Notes: a model not told the origin generated them from the letters alone. Numbered from the stretch's first letter, positions 33,341-44,869 are shown. The stretch is DNA of 64,000 nucleotides from Hippopus hippopus (GCA_946811185.2 OX328096.1:42794252-42858251); one strand, 5' to 3'. A program made the numbers and translations.

Positions 33341-35040
33341 GTGACCAAGGGTTTAGTGGCACTCGGCTCCTGTCATGGGGGAATTAACATACAAGTACTA
33401 CATGTAGGTAGAGGCTATCTTGGCCCTCAGCCACAAGATTAACATAAAATTAGGTCAAATCTTAGAAAAACTTTGTGTACGCTCTAGAGGCCACATTTAC
33501 AATCCAAAACTCCTGAAACTTGGTCAGAATGTTTGTCTTGATGATATCTCGAACAAGATTGAAAATGGGTCATGTAGGGTCAAAAACTAGGTCACTGGGT
33601 CAAACCTTAGAAAAACCTTGTGTACGCTCTAGAAACCAAATATTCTGTCAAAAACTCTTAAAACTTAGTCAGAATGTTTGTCTTGATGATACCTTGGATG
33701 AGTGTGAAAATGGGTAATGTTGGGTCAAAAACTAGGTCACTAGGTCAAATCTTAGAAAAACCTTGTTTACGCTCCAGTGGCCACATTTTCAGTCGAAAAC
33801 TCCTGAAAATTGGTCAGAATATTTGTCTTGATGATATCTCAGACGAGTATGATAATGGGTCATGTCGGGTCAAAAACTAGGTCACTAGGTCAAATCTTAG
33901 GAAAACCTTGTGTATGCTCTGGAGGACACATTTTTAGTCCGATACTCCTGAAACTTGGTCAGAATGTTTGTCTTGATATCTCGAACAAGTTTGAAAATGG
34001 GTCATGTAGGGTCAAAAACTAGGTCACTGGGTCAAATCTTAGAAAAACCTTGTGTACACTGTAGGAACCACATTTTCAGTCTGATACTCTTGAAACTTGG
34101 TCAGAATGTTTGTTTTGGTGATATCTCAAAAGAGTTTGATAATGGGTCATGTTGGGTCTAAAACTAGGTCACTTGGTCAAATCTTAGAAAAACCTTGTGT
34201 ACGCTCTAGAGGCCACATTTTCAGTCCGATATTCATGAAACTTGGTCAGAATGTTTGTCTTGGTGATATCTCAAAAGAGTTTGATAATGGGTAATGTCTG
34301 GTAAAAAAACTAGGTCACTAGGTCAAATCTTAGAAAAACCTTGTGTACGCTGTAGAGGCCACATTTTTAGTCCAAAACTCTTGAAAGTTGGTCAGAATGT
34401 TTGTCTTGATAATATCTTGAAAGAGTTTGAAAATTGGTAATGTCGGATCAAAAACTAGGTAACTAGGTCAAATCTTTGAAAACCTTGTGTACTTTCTAGA
34501 GGACTCATTTTTAATGCAATACTCATGAAACTTGGTCAGAATGTTGGTCTTGCACCAGTTTGCAAGTGGGTCATTTCGGGTCAATAACTCATGAAAATCT
34601 TGTTCGGTCAAAAGACTCAGGTGAGCGACTTCAGGGCCATTATGGCCCTCTTGTCTTACTAAAGCATAATTCTGAAGTCCAAGTTTAGTTCCATATTGAT
34701 ATCTTTATTTTAGCATGTAATTATATTTGTGGATCACCTTTTGATATTATTTCATTCATTAAACTTGAACATTTTACAGATTTGTGAACCAGGGTCCAGT
34801 GGCACTTGGCTGCTGTCGTTGGGGGATTTAACATTCAAGCACCAGGTAGAGGCAGTCTTGGCCCTCAGCCACAAGATTCATGTAAATGTTTGCTAGGTCA
34901 GGGGTCCAAGTCCCTGATTGTTAAAGTACAACACTGAAGTCCAAGTCCAGTTCCATATTGATATTTTTATTTAAGCATGTATATAGATTTTGTGGATCAC
35001 CTCTATATTTTCATATATTAAACATTGACAGATTATAGAC
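33341..35040 (+). repeat. Local tandem duplication, first unit split by a helentron-like element
   Basis: TTTGTGACCAAGGGTTTAGTGG...GGCCCTCAGCCACAAGATT (33341-33440) recurs at 34783-34880. CTGAAGTCCAAGTttAGTTC...TTTGTGGATCACC (34673-34742) recurs at 34935-35004. Without the element at 33443-34654 the two units would be about 250 bp each, head to tail. Confidence 0.7.
33443..34654 (+). mobile_element. 5'-truncated helentron-like element, about 8 tandem ~143 bp units
   Basis: Regular units carry CTCTAGAGGCCACATTTTCAG, GAAACTTGGTCAGAATGTTT, GTCTTGATGATATCTCG, GGGTCATGTnGGGTC and AAAAACTAGGTCACTAGG. The terminus is CAGGTGAGCGACTTCAGGGC, with hairpin AGGGCCATTATGGCCCT (34633-34649) and CTTGT ending at 34654. 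The 5' palindrome is missing; the units begin abruptly. Confidence 0.75.
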
Positions 35041-35101
35041 AAGCACTAATAAAGTTATGTTTAGATCATAATACTGAATTCTCTCTTATAATTAACATGT
35101 G

Positions 35102-36283
35102 CAGGGCTTTTTTTCCTACTATAATTGAGGCCGATATTCGGTGATTTCCCAATTGCAAAAAGCATATTTTTTTCCAAATTGTGGTGAAAGAATTTCCCAG
35201 TTTACTGAAAGAATTTCTCATAATATGATGCTGAATTCCCAATAAGTTAAAATACCAATATCTCGAAAGCTATTTCACATGATCAGACATAAAACTTTCA
35301 TTATTTAGCAGCGATTGAAACCGAAAGCAGGCTTTTATTGATTTGTACTGAAATGACTCGGCTGACTGTGCTGCAGTACGACCGAAATATTGCGATTTCT
35401 TGGCGCCATTTGGTTTGTTTAATGGAGGCAACCTGAACCAAACCGAGTTATTTTTTTGTGCATTATAACACCGCATGTAGACTTGACGTGGTTGTCATTT
35501 CCCTATCATTGAATATTAAATCTTTTGACATGTTATATAATTGTTTATCTTTCGTAAAAACTTGCAGCTGACAAAAGAAGTTTTCGTAATTTAACACTAT
35601 GGAACACATTTTTACTCAATTGCAGTAAACATACTTGGAAAAAAAAACAACACGCTGTATCCAAGTAAAACGTGTTAAGAACCGGGAAACATTACAAAAA
35701 GTTTGTTAAAAGGGTTGCATACGATAAAGGCCAGCACAGCCTTTTTACTTTCGTCATGAAACGTTCAAACTCTTTGGCGATCGATCTACATGTAATCAAA
35801 TCTGGGCATACTGAGTCTCAATCTGAAGTGCCGGTTGTCTGAAGACTAGACAGTTATTATCACTGCACATGATGCAAACTCTACATACCCAGACATAGGC
35901 ATAATATCCAAGCCTAGCCTTGTAACTTCCACAGATAATGATTCCTTTGTATCATATGATGGCCGGAAAGCAGTTCTGCTGAAGTATTAACTCCAGCACC
36001 CATAGGTGTACCACAGTAGTGTTAAAAAGGGCTATAAGCCTACATGTGCAAATACTGTAAGGTATTTGGCCATGGTTTAAGCAGTTATAGTGTAACTGTT
36101 GAATTTGTTTCAATTATTAAATTGTTGCAACTTTCTATTTACTGTTTGTACACTGCTATTAATTTGTTTTATTGATGCACCTTGAAAGTCATTCTGCTTT
36201 TTCCCAATTTGGCCAAAATCACGCTTGAATTTCCCAAAATGAAAGGCTAAGGCCCCTTCCCAAATTTTGGAAAAAAAGCCCTG
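35102..36283. mobile_element. hAT-like element with perfect 15 bp inverted ends
   Basis: CAGGGCTTTTTTTCC (35102-35116) is mirrored by GGAAAAAAAGCCCTG (36269-36283). CAGGG/CCCTG ends are typical of hAT elements (known). The flanks do not show a clean 8 bp duplication. The interior contains the reverse copy (35725-36150) of the segment at 5796-6215. A short minus-strand ORF (35270-35476) has no recognised domain. Confidence 0.6.
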
Positions 36284-36339
36284 GTGTGTATGTCAAATGT
36301 CAAACGTGTCTACATGAAAAACTACATATTTTATATTAC

Positions 36340-36930
36340 TTAGTAACATGGTAACAAGACCAGTGAAATTAACAATTACAAGTAACCAATTAAATAAGAG
36401 GGAATTAACCAATAGATATAAACTGGTTAACTTTAGGTTTACCAGAGGCAAGCTATGGCTTCACACCTATATCAATTGTTATGATGACAAAAGATTAGAT
36501 CTTAGCATTCAAAAATCAAAGGTGCTAAGAGCAAAATCTTATTAGAAAGCAGACTTGATTGATGAAAGAAAGAAACTGATAAAATCTAAAAGATGTAAAA
36601 ACATGTCACAGTAAATCTTAACTCTTTACCACACGACAAAAAATTAGACTGGTCCAAATTGAAAGGATTTGCATACGACAAATTAAATGTAACTGAAATG
36701 ATGATTTTTGTTTTGAATGGGGAAGAAAACATTGTGGGAAAAGGAGAAAATGCTGGTTACCATCATTTTCTCCTTTTCCCACAATGTTTTCAAAAGCCTT
36801 CTACTACAGGGGCGTCAAAACTCGGGATTGTGTGGTAATGGGTTAACAACTGGGATAAAAATGTCAAACTGCAGCAAAATCCTTTGTATTAAAACATAAA
36901 AGATTTGACAAATATAGATTTGAAGAAAGA
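36340..36930 (+). repeat. Segmental duplication, copy 1 (partner 39060-39420)
   Basis: GGGAATTAACCAAtAGATA, CAGAGGCAAGCTATGGCTTC, TTCAAAAATCAAAGGTGCTA and GATTGATGAAAGAAAGAAAC occur in order in both copies. Copy 1 carries an extra ~225 bp, the TTAA MITE at 36618-36846, which copy 2 lacks. Confidence 0.85.
36618..36846 (+). mobile_element. TTAA-flanked MITE with a 28 bp central hairpin; empty site known
   Basis: TTAA (36618-36621) then CTCTTTACCACACGACAA. The right end is GTGTGGTAATGGG then TTAA (36843-36846). The centre is a perfect palindrome with 28 bp arms, 36725-36752 and 36764-36791 (GAAAACATTGTGGGAAAAGG...). The duplicated segment at 39337-39340 has a single TTAA with the same flanks, so insertion duplicated TTAA exactly. 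TTAA targeting is characteristic of piggyBac-type elements. Confidence 0.85.
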
Positions 36931-38970
36931 TTCATTTTGTGAAGAAAAAGGAAGTTTTAACCATTATGTAATATTATCTAATATTTTGCATATAACAGAA
37001 TATTAAATTTATTGCAAGGTTACAGATTATAGACAAGCACTGATAAATTTATGTATAGATACTTTTGTTCATAATACTAAATTCTCTCTTATAACAAGAC
37101 AAATTTATGATGCATGGCATCATAGAAGCCGCAATCTTTTGGTGGACAATTTCAGAAATATTGACTTTCTAGAAAAAATGTGATGACATTTTTGTATCTG
37201 TTTTTCCCCCCACAAACGGAAGATCATGACAAGTGATACTAAAATGCAGGGGAAAAAAAGCAGAAGTTAAGAGAGGAATCTTAAATTATCTTGTACCATT
37301 ATTATCATCATAATCATCATTATCACTTTAAGTGATAATGCATATGTGAGAAAACATGTAAAAGCATTGGAATTTTCAAATTTCTACTCAAAGTTTGAAA
37401 ATGGAGAAATTGTGCATTCAGGTAGATCTACAGCATTTTTCATTTAATGATTTTAAAAAGCAAACTTCTGAAGGGGCATCAAAGGCGACACTGCAGAATT
37501 ATGTAAGTTAGTAATTATTTAAAGTGATATTTAGATCGTTATTCACGTAGATCTACATACATGTATCTACAATTTTTAAGTGATATTTTCTTTGTGTTTC
37601 ATTTTTTACAAAATAAAAAAAAAAATGTTCAACAACTTCCTTCTAAAACATTTCCTTTTTGCTTGTCAAAAAGTATCTTAGCGTGCTTGTAACAAAGTAA
37701 CAAAGTGAATTTTTACATTTCTAACTCCAAAATTAGAGACTTTTGCATAGTATCTCCAAAATTCTTCTTATCATAGCCTTCACAGTTGGCGCGAACCACT
37801 AAAAAAATTTTTGTTTAAGTCTTTAAGGATCTGGATCTATTCAACAACAACATGGTAACCATTACTATATATACTCATTTAATAAAAATTTTCTGCATAG
37901 GCCTTGAACAAACCTATAAAACTTCTTATGTGAACTTCAAGAGCCATTCAAATCCGTGACCAGCAGCGACATAAAAAGTTGTATATGCACAGTGATAAGT
38001 TCGTTAATAACTTTATCCTTTCAACTACACCGAATGAAATTAATATACTGAGTAAGGAAGAAGAAACAAGAAATTTTTACGTTTGCAATATCTTACAAAA
38101 TATTAAAAAATATTACACAGGCTATGTGCTGTCTGATCTTGATCTATATCTGTCATTTTCGAACAGTTTCAACCCTGAAAGCACTACGCAGGACTTTGGT
38201 AATTTTTGTGGACAACTTACATTACGATCCATACATTTTTCACGGGTATAGTAGATCAGGACTATACTGTACAGAACTTACAGTCTGATCATAACAGCTT
38301 CGACACACAATACATTAAATGCTAAATTTACAGAGCTCATACGGTAGATTGTCCACGTAACAAAATTCCATTCGGGTGAAGTGTCGAAGAAGGGAAGAAA
38401 AAGGGTTATCTTTTCACAAGCTCTCTAGCTGATGTAGACCGCTCTTTGTAATACAATTAAAGGTGTAGGGAGGTACGGTAACCAGTCTATAACTTGATCA
38501 AAGGTTAACCTCCCTATTATCTTTACAGATTAAAACTGGACGAAACACTTGTACATAAAACTGCTTCTGATTATCATATTCTAAGATACTCTCCATCTCA
38601 TAATTATCATTATTTTGTCTTGTAAAAAAGTAGACATATGCGAAAACTGTTTAGAGGTGGGAGAGCCTGTGCTAGACGGAAAGCATTACAATTTCGTTTG
38701 GGAACAGGGAAGGAATCCTTTAAGTTGGAAAAGTTCCGGGGACTAGCCAATAAAAGGAAGTTTATTTTTCTGTATTTTCGTTGTTATTTGAGAATGAACT
38801 TATATTGCAAGAAAACCAGACCTGATGTTCATGTAGGTCTGATTAAATATTTAAGAAAGAGCCATGTGGAGTAATTTTGTAACACTAACACGATATTATT
38901 AGAAAATTTCCAAAAATAATAACCAATCGAATAATTACTGATCATCTACATGGTAAATAGTTTAGGTACA
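36931..38970. other. no recognised feature
   Basis: Contains a second partial copy (37021-37105) of the sequence at 35034-35095 (ATTATAGACAAGCACT, AATTCTCTCTTATAA). ORFs of 90 aa (37979-38251) and 78 aa (38638-38874) have no recognised motif or homologue in the window, and I do not call them genes. Confidence 0.4.
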
Positions 38971-38977
38971 TTCCTAC

Positions 38978-39045
38978 TGGAAGCCGCTTTCTAGCGGCTT
39001 CCAATTAATGTGAGTGTGTCTGTGTGTCTCTGTGTGTGTGTAAAG
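38978..39045 (+). repeat. Perfect hairpin followed by TG/TCTG tract (helentron-type 5' end)
   Basis: TGGAAGCCGCT-TTCT-AGCGGCTTCCA is a perfect 11-bp-arm hairpin at 38978-39003, followed about 10 bp later by GTGTGTCTGTGTGTCTCTG and further TG repeats. This is the 5' layout of the helentron-like elements elsewhere, but no tandem units or 3' end follow; copy 2 of the segmental duplication starts almost at once. Confidence 0.5.
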
Positions 39046-39059
39046 CTAGATATTATATA

Positions 39060-39420
39060 TTACTTAAAAACTTAGTAACATGATCAATGAAATTTTACAA
39101 TTAGAAGTAACCAATGAAATAAAGGGAATTAACCAACAGATATAAACTGATTAACTTTAGGTTTTACCAGAGGCAAGCTATGGCTTCACACCTATATCAA
39201 ATATAATGACAAAAGATTAGATCTTAACATTCAAAAATCAAAGGTGCTAAGAGCAAAATCTTATTAGAAAGCAGACTTGATTGATGAAAGAAAGAAACTG
39301 ATAAAATCTAGATGTAAAAACATGTCACAGTAAATCTTAACAACTAGGATAAAAATGTCAAACTGCATCAAAATCCTTTGTATTAAAACATAAAAAATTT
39401 GACAAATACAGGTTTACAAA
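39060..39420 (+). repeat. Segmental duplication, copy 2, with the empty MITE site
   Basis: Partner of 36340-36930. CAGTAAATCTTAACAACTAGG at 39329-39349 is the unoccupied version of the TTAA insertion at 36618-36846. Confidence 0.85.
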
Positions 39421-39759
39421 AGAAGCCAGGAGAGGTCAGCATCAGTGTTTTCAAATAGTTTATTGACTTTAATTTCAATACTAGTATATTTTGGTACATG
39501 TAAACAAACAAGTAAAAAAGCCGCCGCTTAGAAATGTCATATGCTTTACATGACAGTCATTTGACCTTCTTGCCGTGTTTTCAAGTTGCATGATCTTGTC
39601 CAGCAGTCTTCTTTCTCTTTTTTAACTAAATTCTTATTTTTTCTTCTGCTTAGATTTATTTGCTTAATAAAAAATTACAATTATTTGAGGTCATTTGCAG
39701 CCATGGCAAATTAATATAACAAATCTTTTCTGAAATTTGTCATGTAAAAATAAACCACG

Positions 39760-40655
39760 TCTATTTCCTGTTTCGGTTTTTCCACTAGAAACCATCAACC
39801 ATGAGCTATAACACATGAGCCCACATCTATAGCACCCCAGCCTTCTTTGCTGGCATCAGTCATGCAAAACTTAGTGATTTTAATAGGTGTAATGGGCTTA
39901 CCATTCTGTAGCTTTACATATTTCAGCTACCACTGAATTTCTACCAAAAGCCAAAGTTCTACTACATTTTCGAAATACATACTGGAGCCTAAACCAGCAA
40001 TTTTGTTTCTCTCCTTGTTTCTGTAACGTAATGAAGCTTCTAATATTGCATCAAATGCATTAACTGTTGATTCAATGAAAGAAATAAGCTCTCTAACAGT
40101 GACTGTTTGACAAACAAGTAAATGGTTAGCCTTGGACATAATTTTATAGTTTTTTTTTCATCTGTGAAAAAACACCCTATACAGGAAGGAATCCAAAATG
40201 AATCCAAAAAATACTATTCTTTGAGAGGGCACAGGAAAGGACTTTTCCTCATTGATCAAAAACCCTAGGTTTTGAGTGTACGAACGATGAACAATGTATT
40301 GTTATTGGAAATTGACCAAGACTGGTTCATATTTAAAGAATCGTCTATATAGTATGAGCACCTAATACCTTTCTGTCGAATAAAGAGAAAACAGGTTTTA
40401 ACATTTTTGTAAACACATAGGGTGCTGATTTCAGACCAAAAGGTTAACAGATAAACTGATACAGAAAATTATTCCAACAAAACTTCAAACACTTTTGAGA
40501 TGTTGTATGGATTGGGATGGAGAAATAAGCATCATGAATATCAACAGAAGCGAAATAATCTCCTGGTTGAACCAGATCTAATACAACCTTTAATGTTTCT
40601 TGCTTAAAATGTTCATAGTAAACAAATTAATTATAGTATCTAAGATTAATAACAG
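39760..40655 (-). pseudogene. DIRS-type reverse transcriptase and RNase H relic
   Basis: Minus-strand text in several frames reads KPVINLRYYN, VLDLVQPGDYFASVDIHDAY (motif A), YYIDDSLN (catalytic YxDD, near 40335-40355) and LGFLINEEKSFPVPS. Further down is the RNase H start TDASKEGWGAIDVGSCVIAHG split by changes, followed by LVEKPKQEIDV. Frameshifts and stops are many. The motif style (VDIxDAY, TDAS..GWGA) is that of DIRS/YR retroelements (known motifs). A TTAA MITE sits exactly at the upstream edge (40659). Confidence 0.7.
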
Positions 40656-40658
40656 GCT

Positions 40659-40890
40659 TAGCTCTTTACCAACCAATCCCAAGTTCTAACGACCCTGAGG
40701 AGGAAGCCTTTTGAAAACATTGTGGGAAAAGGAGAAAATGCTGGTAACCAGCATATTCTCCTTTTCCCACAATGTTTTCTACCCTATCATAGACAGCAAT
40801 CATCATTTTAGCTACATTGATGCTCAAAAAAAAATCTTTGGAGTTCGAAAAAGATGGGAAGCGTTGGGATAAACTAGACGCTTTTTTGTG
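40659..40890 (-). mobile_element. TTAA MITE copy, diverged, keeping the central hairpin
   Basis: CTCTTTACCAACCAATCCCA at the start and the hairpin GAAAACATTGTGGGAAAAGG...CCTTTTCCCACAATGTTTTC (40715-40780) match the reverse complement of the 36618 copy. The far end is decayed. The hairpin arms are far better preserved than the rest. Confidence 0.65.
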
Positions 40891-40899
40891 GTCAAGTAT

Positions 40900-42080
40900 A
40901 ATCATGCCATTTTAATTGAAGATGTTTTTTCCAAGTGACCTTTTTGTTTGGGAGATACCGGTAATTGGTGCTTTATAACTGTTTCTCCTATTCACATTTA
41001 TAATGACTTGATCTGAAGACAACAGTTAGTAAATTATCATAATTGTGTGTAGTTATTTCATTATGATCTTTTGTATCTTTTTGATGTGTATGTACTAAGC
41101 TATGTGTTAGTACTTTTTGAATCCTCTTTCAATGTATAGAGCAAATAGTACAACTAAACATGCTTTTGCAGATGATACAGGTCAAGATCAGATGGAATAG
41201 AATGAGCATTCTGAACTTAGATCAACTTTGTCTCCTGTTTTGTGCAATCTTCTGGCAAACTTCAGCAGTGTAATATGGAAGATTTTTTTTCCTGACTGAA
41301 AATGACAATTTCATGGACATATTTAACACTCCTAAGGTTAGGGTAATTTTTACCAGAGCTGAGAGAACCAATGACAAAAACTTGTGAACATATTTTGTGG
41401 CGCAGCTTAATATGCTAGTTTTTGACCTACATCTTGGTATTGATAAAATCGAATAGATAGAAAGGTAATTTGCAATTGGTAGAAAATGAGCTCATGTTTA
41501 TTTGGTGAGCTTCTGCTAGCCTATGTGCTCTCACATTTATGTTACAAATATACAAGTATTGCTACCACTGATCCATACCCAGGAGCCTTTATTCACACCA
41601 TAACACATTATTATGATAGACTGAAGATGATCCTTTTCTTGTATCATTTGATATTTTTTTCTAAGCATTACTCATTAATTCAAAACTATAGGTCTAAACA
41701 AAAGTAATTTGGCAAACCTCATTCGTTTTCCAAATCTGCCAAATTAGTACATGTACAAGTTGCAGTTTGAAAGTACCCAGACCAGTCAATTTAAAAGCAT
41801 ACTAGCATCCAAATCTTGTTGAAATTTGCTACAAATATATCTCATCATCTGCTTATTGTTTGGATATATTTAAAATATATGTGTATGATCATTTGTTTGA
41901 AGACAATGCTGAACAATGGATATGTACTTGGTTACGGAGCAGGTTAAAAATCTTAGCATGTAGGAATTTCCTGATCACAAAAAAACATTTCAAGTTTCAA
42001 TAAGTGAAATTTTGCATGATGTTACACCAACGCCATTTCAAAACAACTCTGAAGAATTGACATGATTGGTTTGTAATCTT
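40900..42080. other. no recognised feature
   Basis: AT-rich, no repeats shared with the window, no coding motif seen. Confidence 0.4.
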
Positions 42081-42099
42081 AAACTTGACGTTTGCTTAA

Positions 42100-43120
42100 A
42101 AAGCAATGGAAGAAATTCCAGACGGTCAAACTCAAATGATTGCATGTAGCAGCGTGCAGTCATTAAGCTCTGCGTCAGAGCTGGTATGGTGCCGATGGAC
42201 TCATGGAAATTCATGAATCAGAAGGAGCTTGCACAAAAAGTGTCCAGAAGTGTTGTGTTTGAGTAGCATAGATGTTTTGAAAATATTCAGGATAATGCTT
42301 GGAGTGGCAGACCAAAAGATCCAAATGGAGTCAAGAGAGTAGAGAGCCTTATTGTGTTAGACAGGCGAAAATCAGTGGATGAAATCACCAGTACCGCAGG
42401 ATTTGGTCACACAGCTGTGCATAAAATACTTATGTAAGATTTGGGAATGAGTACAGTGTGTGCTAAATGGGTCTGTTGACTATTAACTACAGAAAACATG
42501 CAAAACAGAGTTGAAGTGTCAGAGAGTGGCCTGACACTTTGGTGAAAGGACGGTGATCATTTTTTAAAAAAACACAATGACTGATGAGACTTGGACAAAC
42601 TTTTACAACCCAGAACTTAAGAGATAGTCAGTGATGTGGAAACCAAGCTTCTCACCACCACCTAAGAAAGCAAAAACTGCAAAATCAGCCAAGAAAATAA
42701 TGTACATTTTCTTCACTGGCAATCAGGGGATGCTCCTTCAGCATGCTGTACCAAGCAACTGGACCATGAATAAGGATTACTATCAAAGGTAAGTTCATTT
42801 TTACAAGCTTAGGTCTTTGAATAATATTTTTAATTACAATGATATGTGTAAATATTGTAAGATGGTGATGTATTTAGTAGCTACATGTAAACCCACAAGA
42901 AAGAAAACTGTTATTTGTAATTTCAGATTGTATGGAGGAATTTGACAGATGCCGTGAGAAAAAATAACAGCCAAACTGGATATAGAGAACCTAATCTTCC
43001 ATCAGGATAATGAACCAGCTCATGGTTAAAATGATATGTTAATGACAATTAATTTGCTAGGATATGAAAGACTGCAACATCAGCCCTATATTTTGGCACC
43101 AAGGGACTTGGCTATATTCC
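42100..43120 (+). pseudogene. mariner transposase fossil with an apparent 138 bp intron
   Basis: Forward text reads RAVIKLCVRAGMVPMDSWKF near 42151 and SGRPKDPNGVKRVESLI near 42305. HTH-like text follows (VDEITSTAGFGHTAVHKILM), then TDETWTNFYNPELKR (first Asp) and MWKPSFSPPPKKAKTAK. At 42789-42926 a GTAAGT...TTTCAG segment interrupts the frame. On the far side the text resumes as IENLIFHQDNEPAHG (second Asp) and LQHQPYILAPRDLAIFQK in place of the usual YSPDLAP(S/C)D. Several stops show it is dead. Mariner genes are normally intronless. Confidence 0.7.
42789..42926 (+). other. Candidate spliceosomal intron in the mariner fossil
   Basis: Begins GTAAGTTC after CAAAG and ends GTAATTTCAG before ATTGTATGG. 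138 bp and AT-rich. Removing it joins the two halves of the transposase text in the same frame. Confidence 0.55.
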
Positions 43121-43492
43121 AGAAGGCCAAAGGCAAAACTCCGAGTCCGCAGATCTAAATTTGAAGATAAACTTTGGTTTGCTGTTTGATTCACGGCAGG
43201 CAGCTTTAACAAGATATATCTTTAAGAAAGATAGACGGCATAAATTTGCCAGCAAATGGGCAGGGGCACTTAGAATAAGCATGTCTATATTTCTTACCAA
43301 TCACAAACTTCTATTTATTAATTTATAATCAGTATGAAAAAGTAGGTCAAAAGCCAGCACATTCAGCTACGCCAAAAAAAAAGGAGTAATACAGAAATGT
43401 GTTCCTGAACTGGGTAGTCATAAGTGTACAAATACCCTAAAGATTAATATTGATGTATAGAAAAATGGTTCTGCCTATCAGAGTTATATTCT

Positions 43493-44788
43493 AGGGATGA
43501 TCAGAAAGAATGTGGACAAGTGCCTTCATCGGAATATTGTTATGAAAACTTATTTAAAATGCTTACTGTTTTTCAAAGTAACCACCTTTGTATTTTTTGC
43601 ACTGATTCATTCTTGATTCTCATGCATGAAAAACATGTGTGAGCATGTCACATGATGTTACTTTCAATGACCTGGTCATAGCAAGAGTTAGCGCCTCTGC
43701 TCTCATAGTGCATGCTGGGTAGAGAATCTTTCAAAACAGCAACTAGCCAGAAGTCACTAGGGCTCAGGCTGGACTATAGAGAGGGTAGGCTAGTATTTCT
43801 GCATTTAGATTTGCAAAGTTTCCTGTACAAGTTTGGCTTTGTTAGCTGCGGTGTTATCTTCATGTAAAACGATGCCTGTCCGCAGGAGTTCTAGCCTTTT
43901 TTTTTTTTTGGTATGGCTTTATCAAATTTATTTGAATAATACTCAGCATTGTCTGTAGTATGAACAGACACGTGATTTATAAAAAAATATTGAGAAGAGA
44001 AAAACAAGATGCACATACATTATCTACTGACTCTGAAAGTTTGGCTTTATTAGGAGAATGCAATGTTGGATGTATCCATATACAGCTTGGTTATTTAGAT
44101 TCGGGCTTGTTGAAGTGTACCTATGTTCCATCACGAGTATGATCAGTAAAGTTTGATCCCTCTACCCTAACACATTCTTAAAGTTCTTTACAAATTTCTA
44201 CCCAAACCTACATTTGCTTGAGGTTCAATAGCTGAGGTACACAACTTGCTCAAACAAGCTACATTCCAAAATTTTCAGTCAAAAATCACCTGGATACTTC
44301 CATATGAAATGCTGAATGTGTTAGCTATTTCCCTGACAGTAACTCAGGCGGTCTTGCTTACATACTGTTGTACGTCCATGATGATTTTATCTTTGACTGA
44401 TGTTGATAGACTGCAAGATTTAGTGTCATATTTTACAGTATTGCCCCCCTTCTCAAAATCAGTGCCATCTATTTATAAATATGTACCACATTTCTTGAGT
44501 GCAGAGTCCCCTAAACTTTTTCAAAATCAGTTTTAATTTCCAAGTTTGGCGTAAAAGTTCATGACTTCTGTCTGCTCAAATAAAATGTTTTCAAACATTT
44601 TGGACCACTAATGCAGTATTATGAAGCCATTTAAACGACACCACACTATACTTACCTTAATGTGAATAAATTTGAAAGCTTGAGTCAGTTACCAGATCAT
44701 AAATGCTCATCTTTGCTAATTTTTGTAATCTTTAGTCTGGTAGTTTTCAAAATACTGAGGAGGTCCTCATTCTTTCTGATCACCCCTG
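43493..44788 (-). pseudogene. Second mariner fossil, reverse orientation, with TIRs
   Basis: GGGATGATCAGAAAGAATG at the left and the inverted GGGGTGATCAGAAAGAATG at the right bound about 1.3 kb. Minus-strand fragments include VTVREIANTFSISYGSIQVI (mariner HTH style), a degraded DET-WVH-like region, GIVLHEDNTAANKAKL (second Asp region) and AYPLYSP- near 43790 (the YSPDLAP equivalent). Many stops and frameshifts. A different subfamily from the copies at 15.2 kb and 42.1 kb. Confidence 0.65.
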
Positions 44789-44869
44789 GTATTAGAGTGT
44801 TCTCATTGTCAGTTAAAAGAGCTTCACGCTAGAAAATGATTTAAAATGAAAGACACATTGTTATATTTT

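Noticed and set aside
33520..34294. A ladder of similar ~65-70 aa ORFs (MVRMFVLMIS... type)
   Set aside because: They arise from the ~143 bp tandem unit of the helentron-like element. The unit is not a multiple of three and each frame hits stops, so no protein is supported.
37979..38874. Two ORFs (90 and 78 aa) as small host genes
   Set aside because: No motif, no homologue in the window, no splice or codon evidence.
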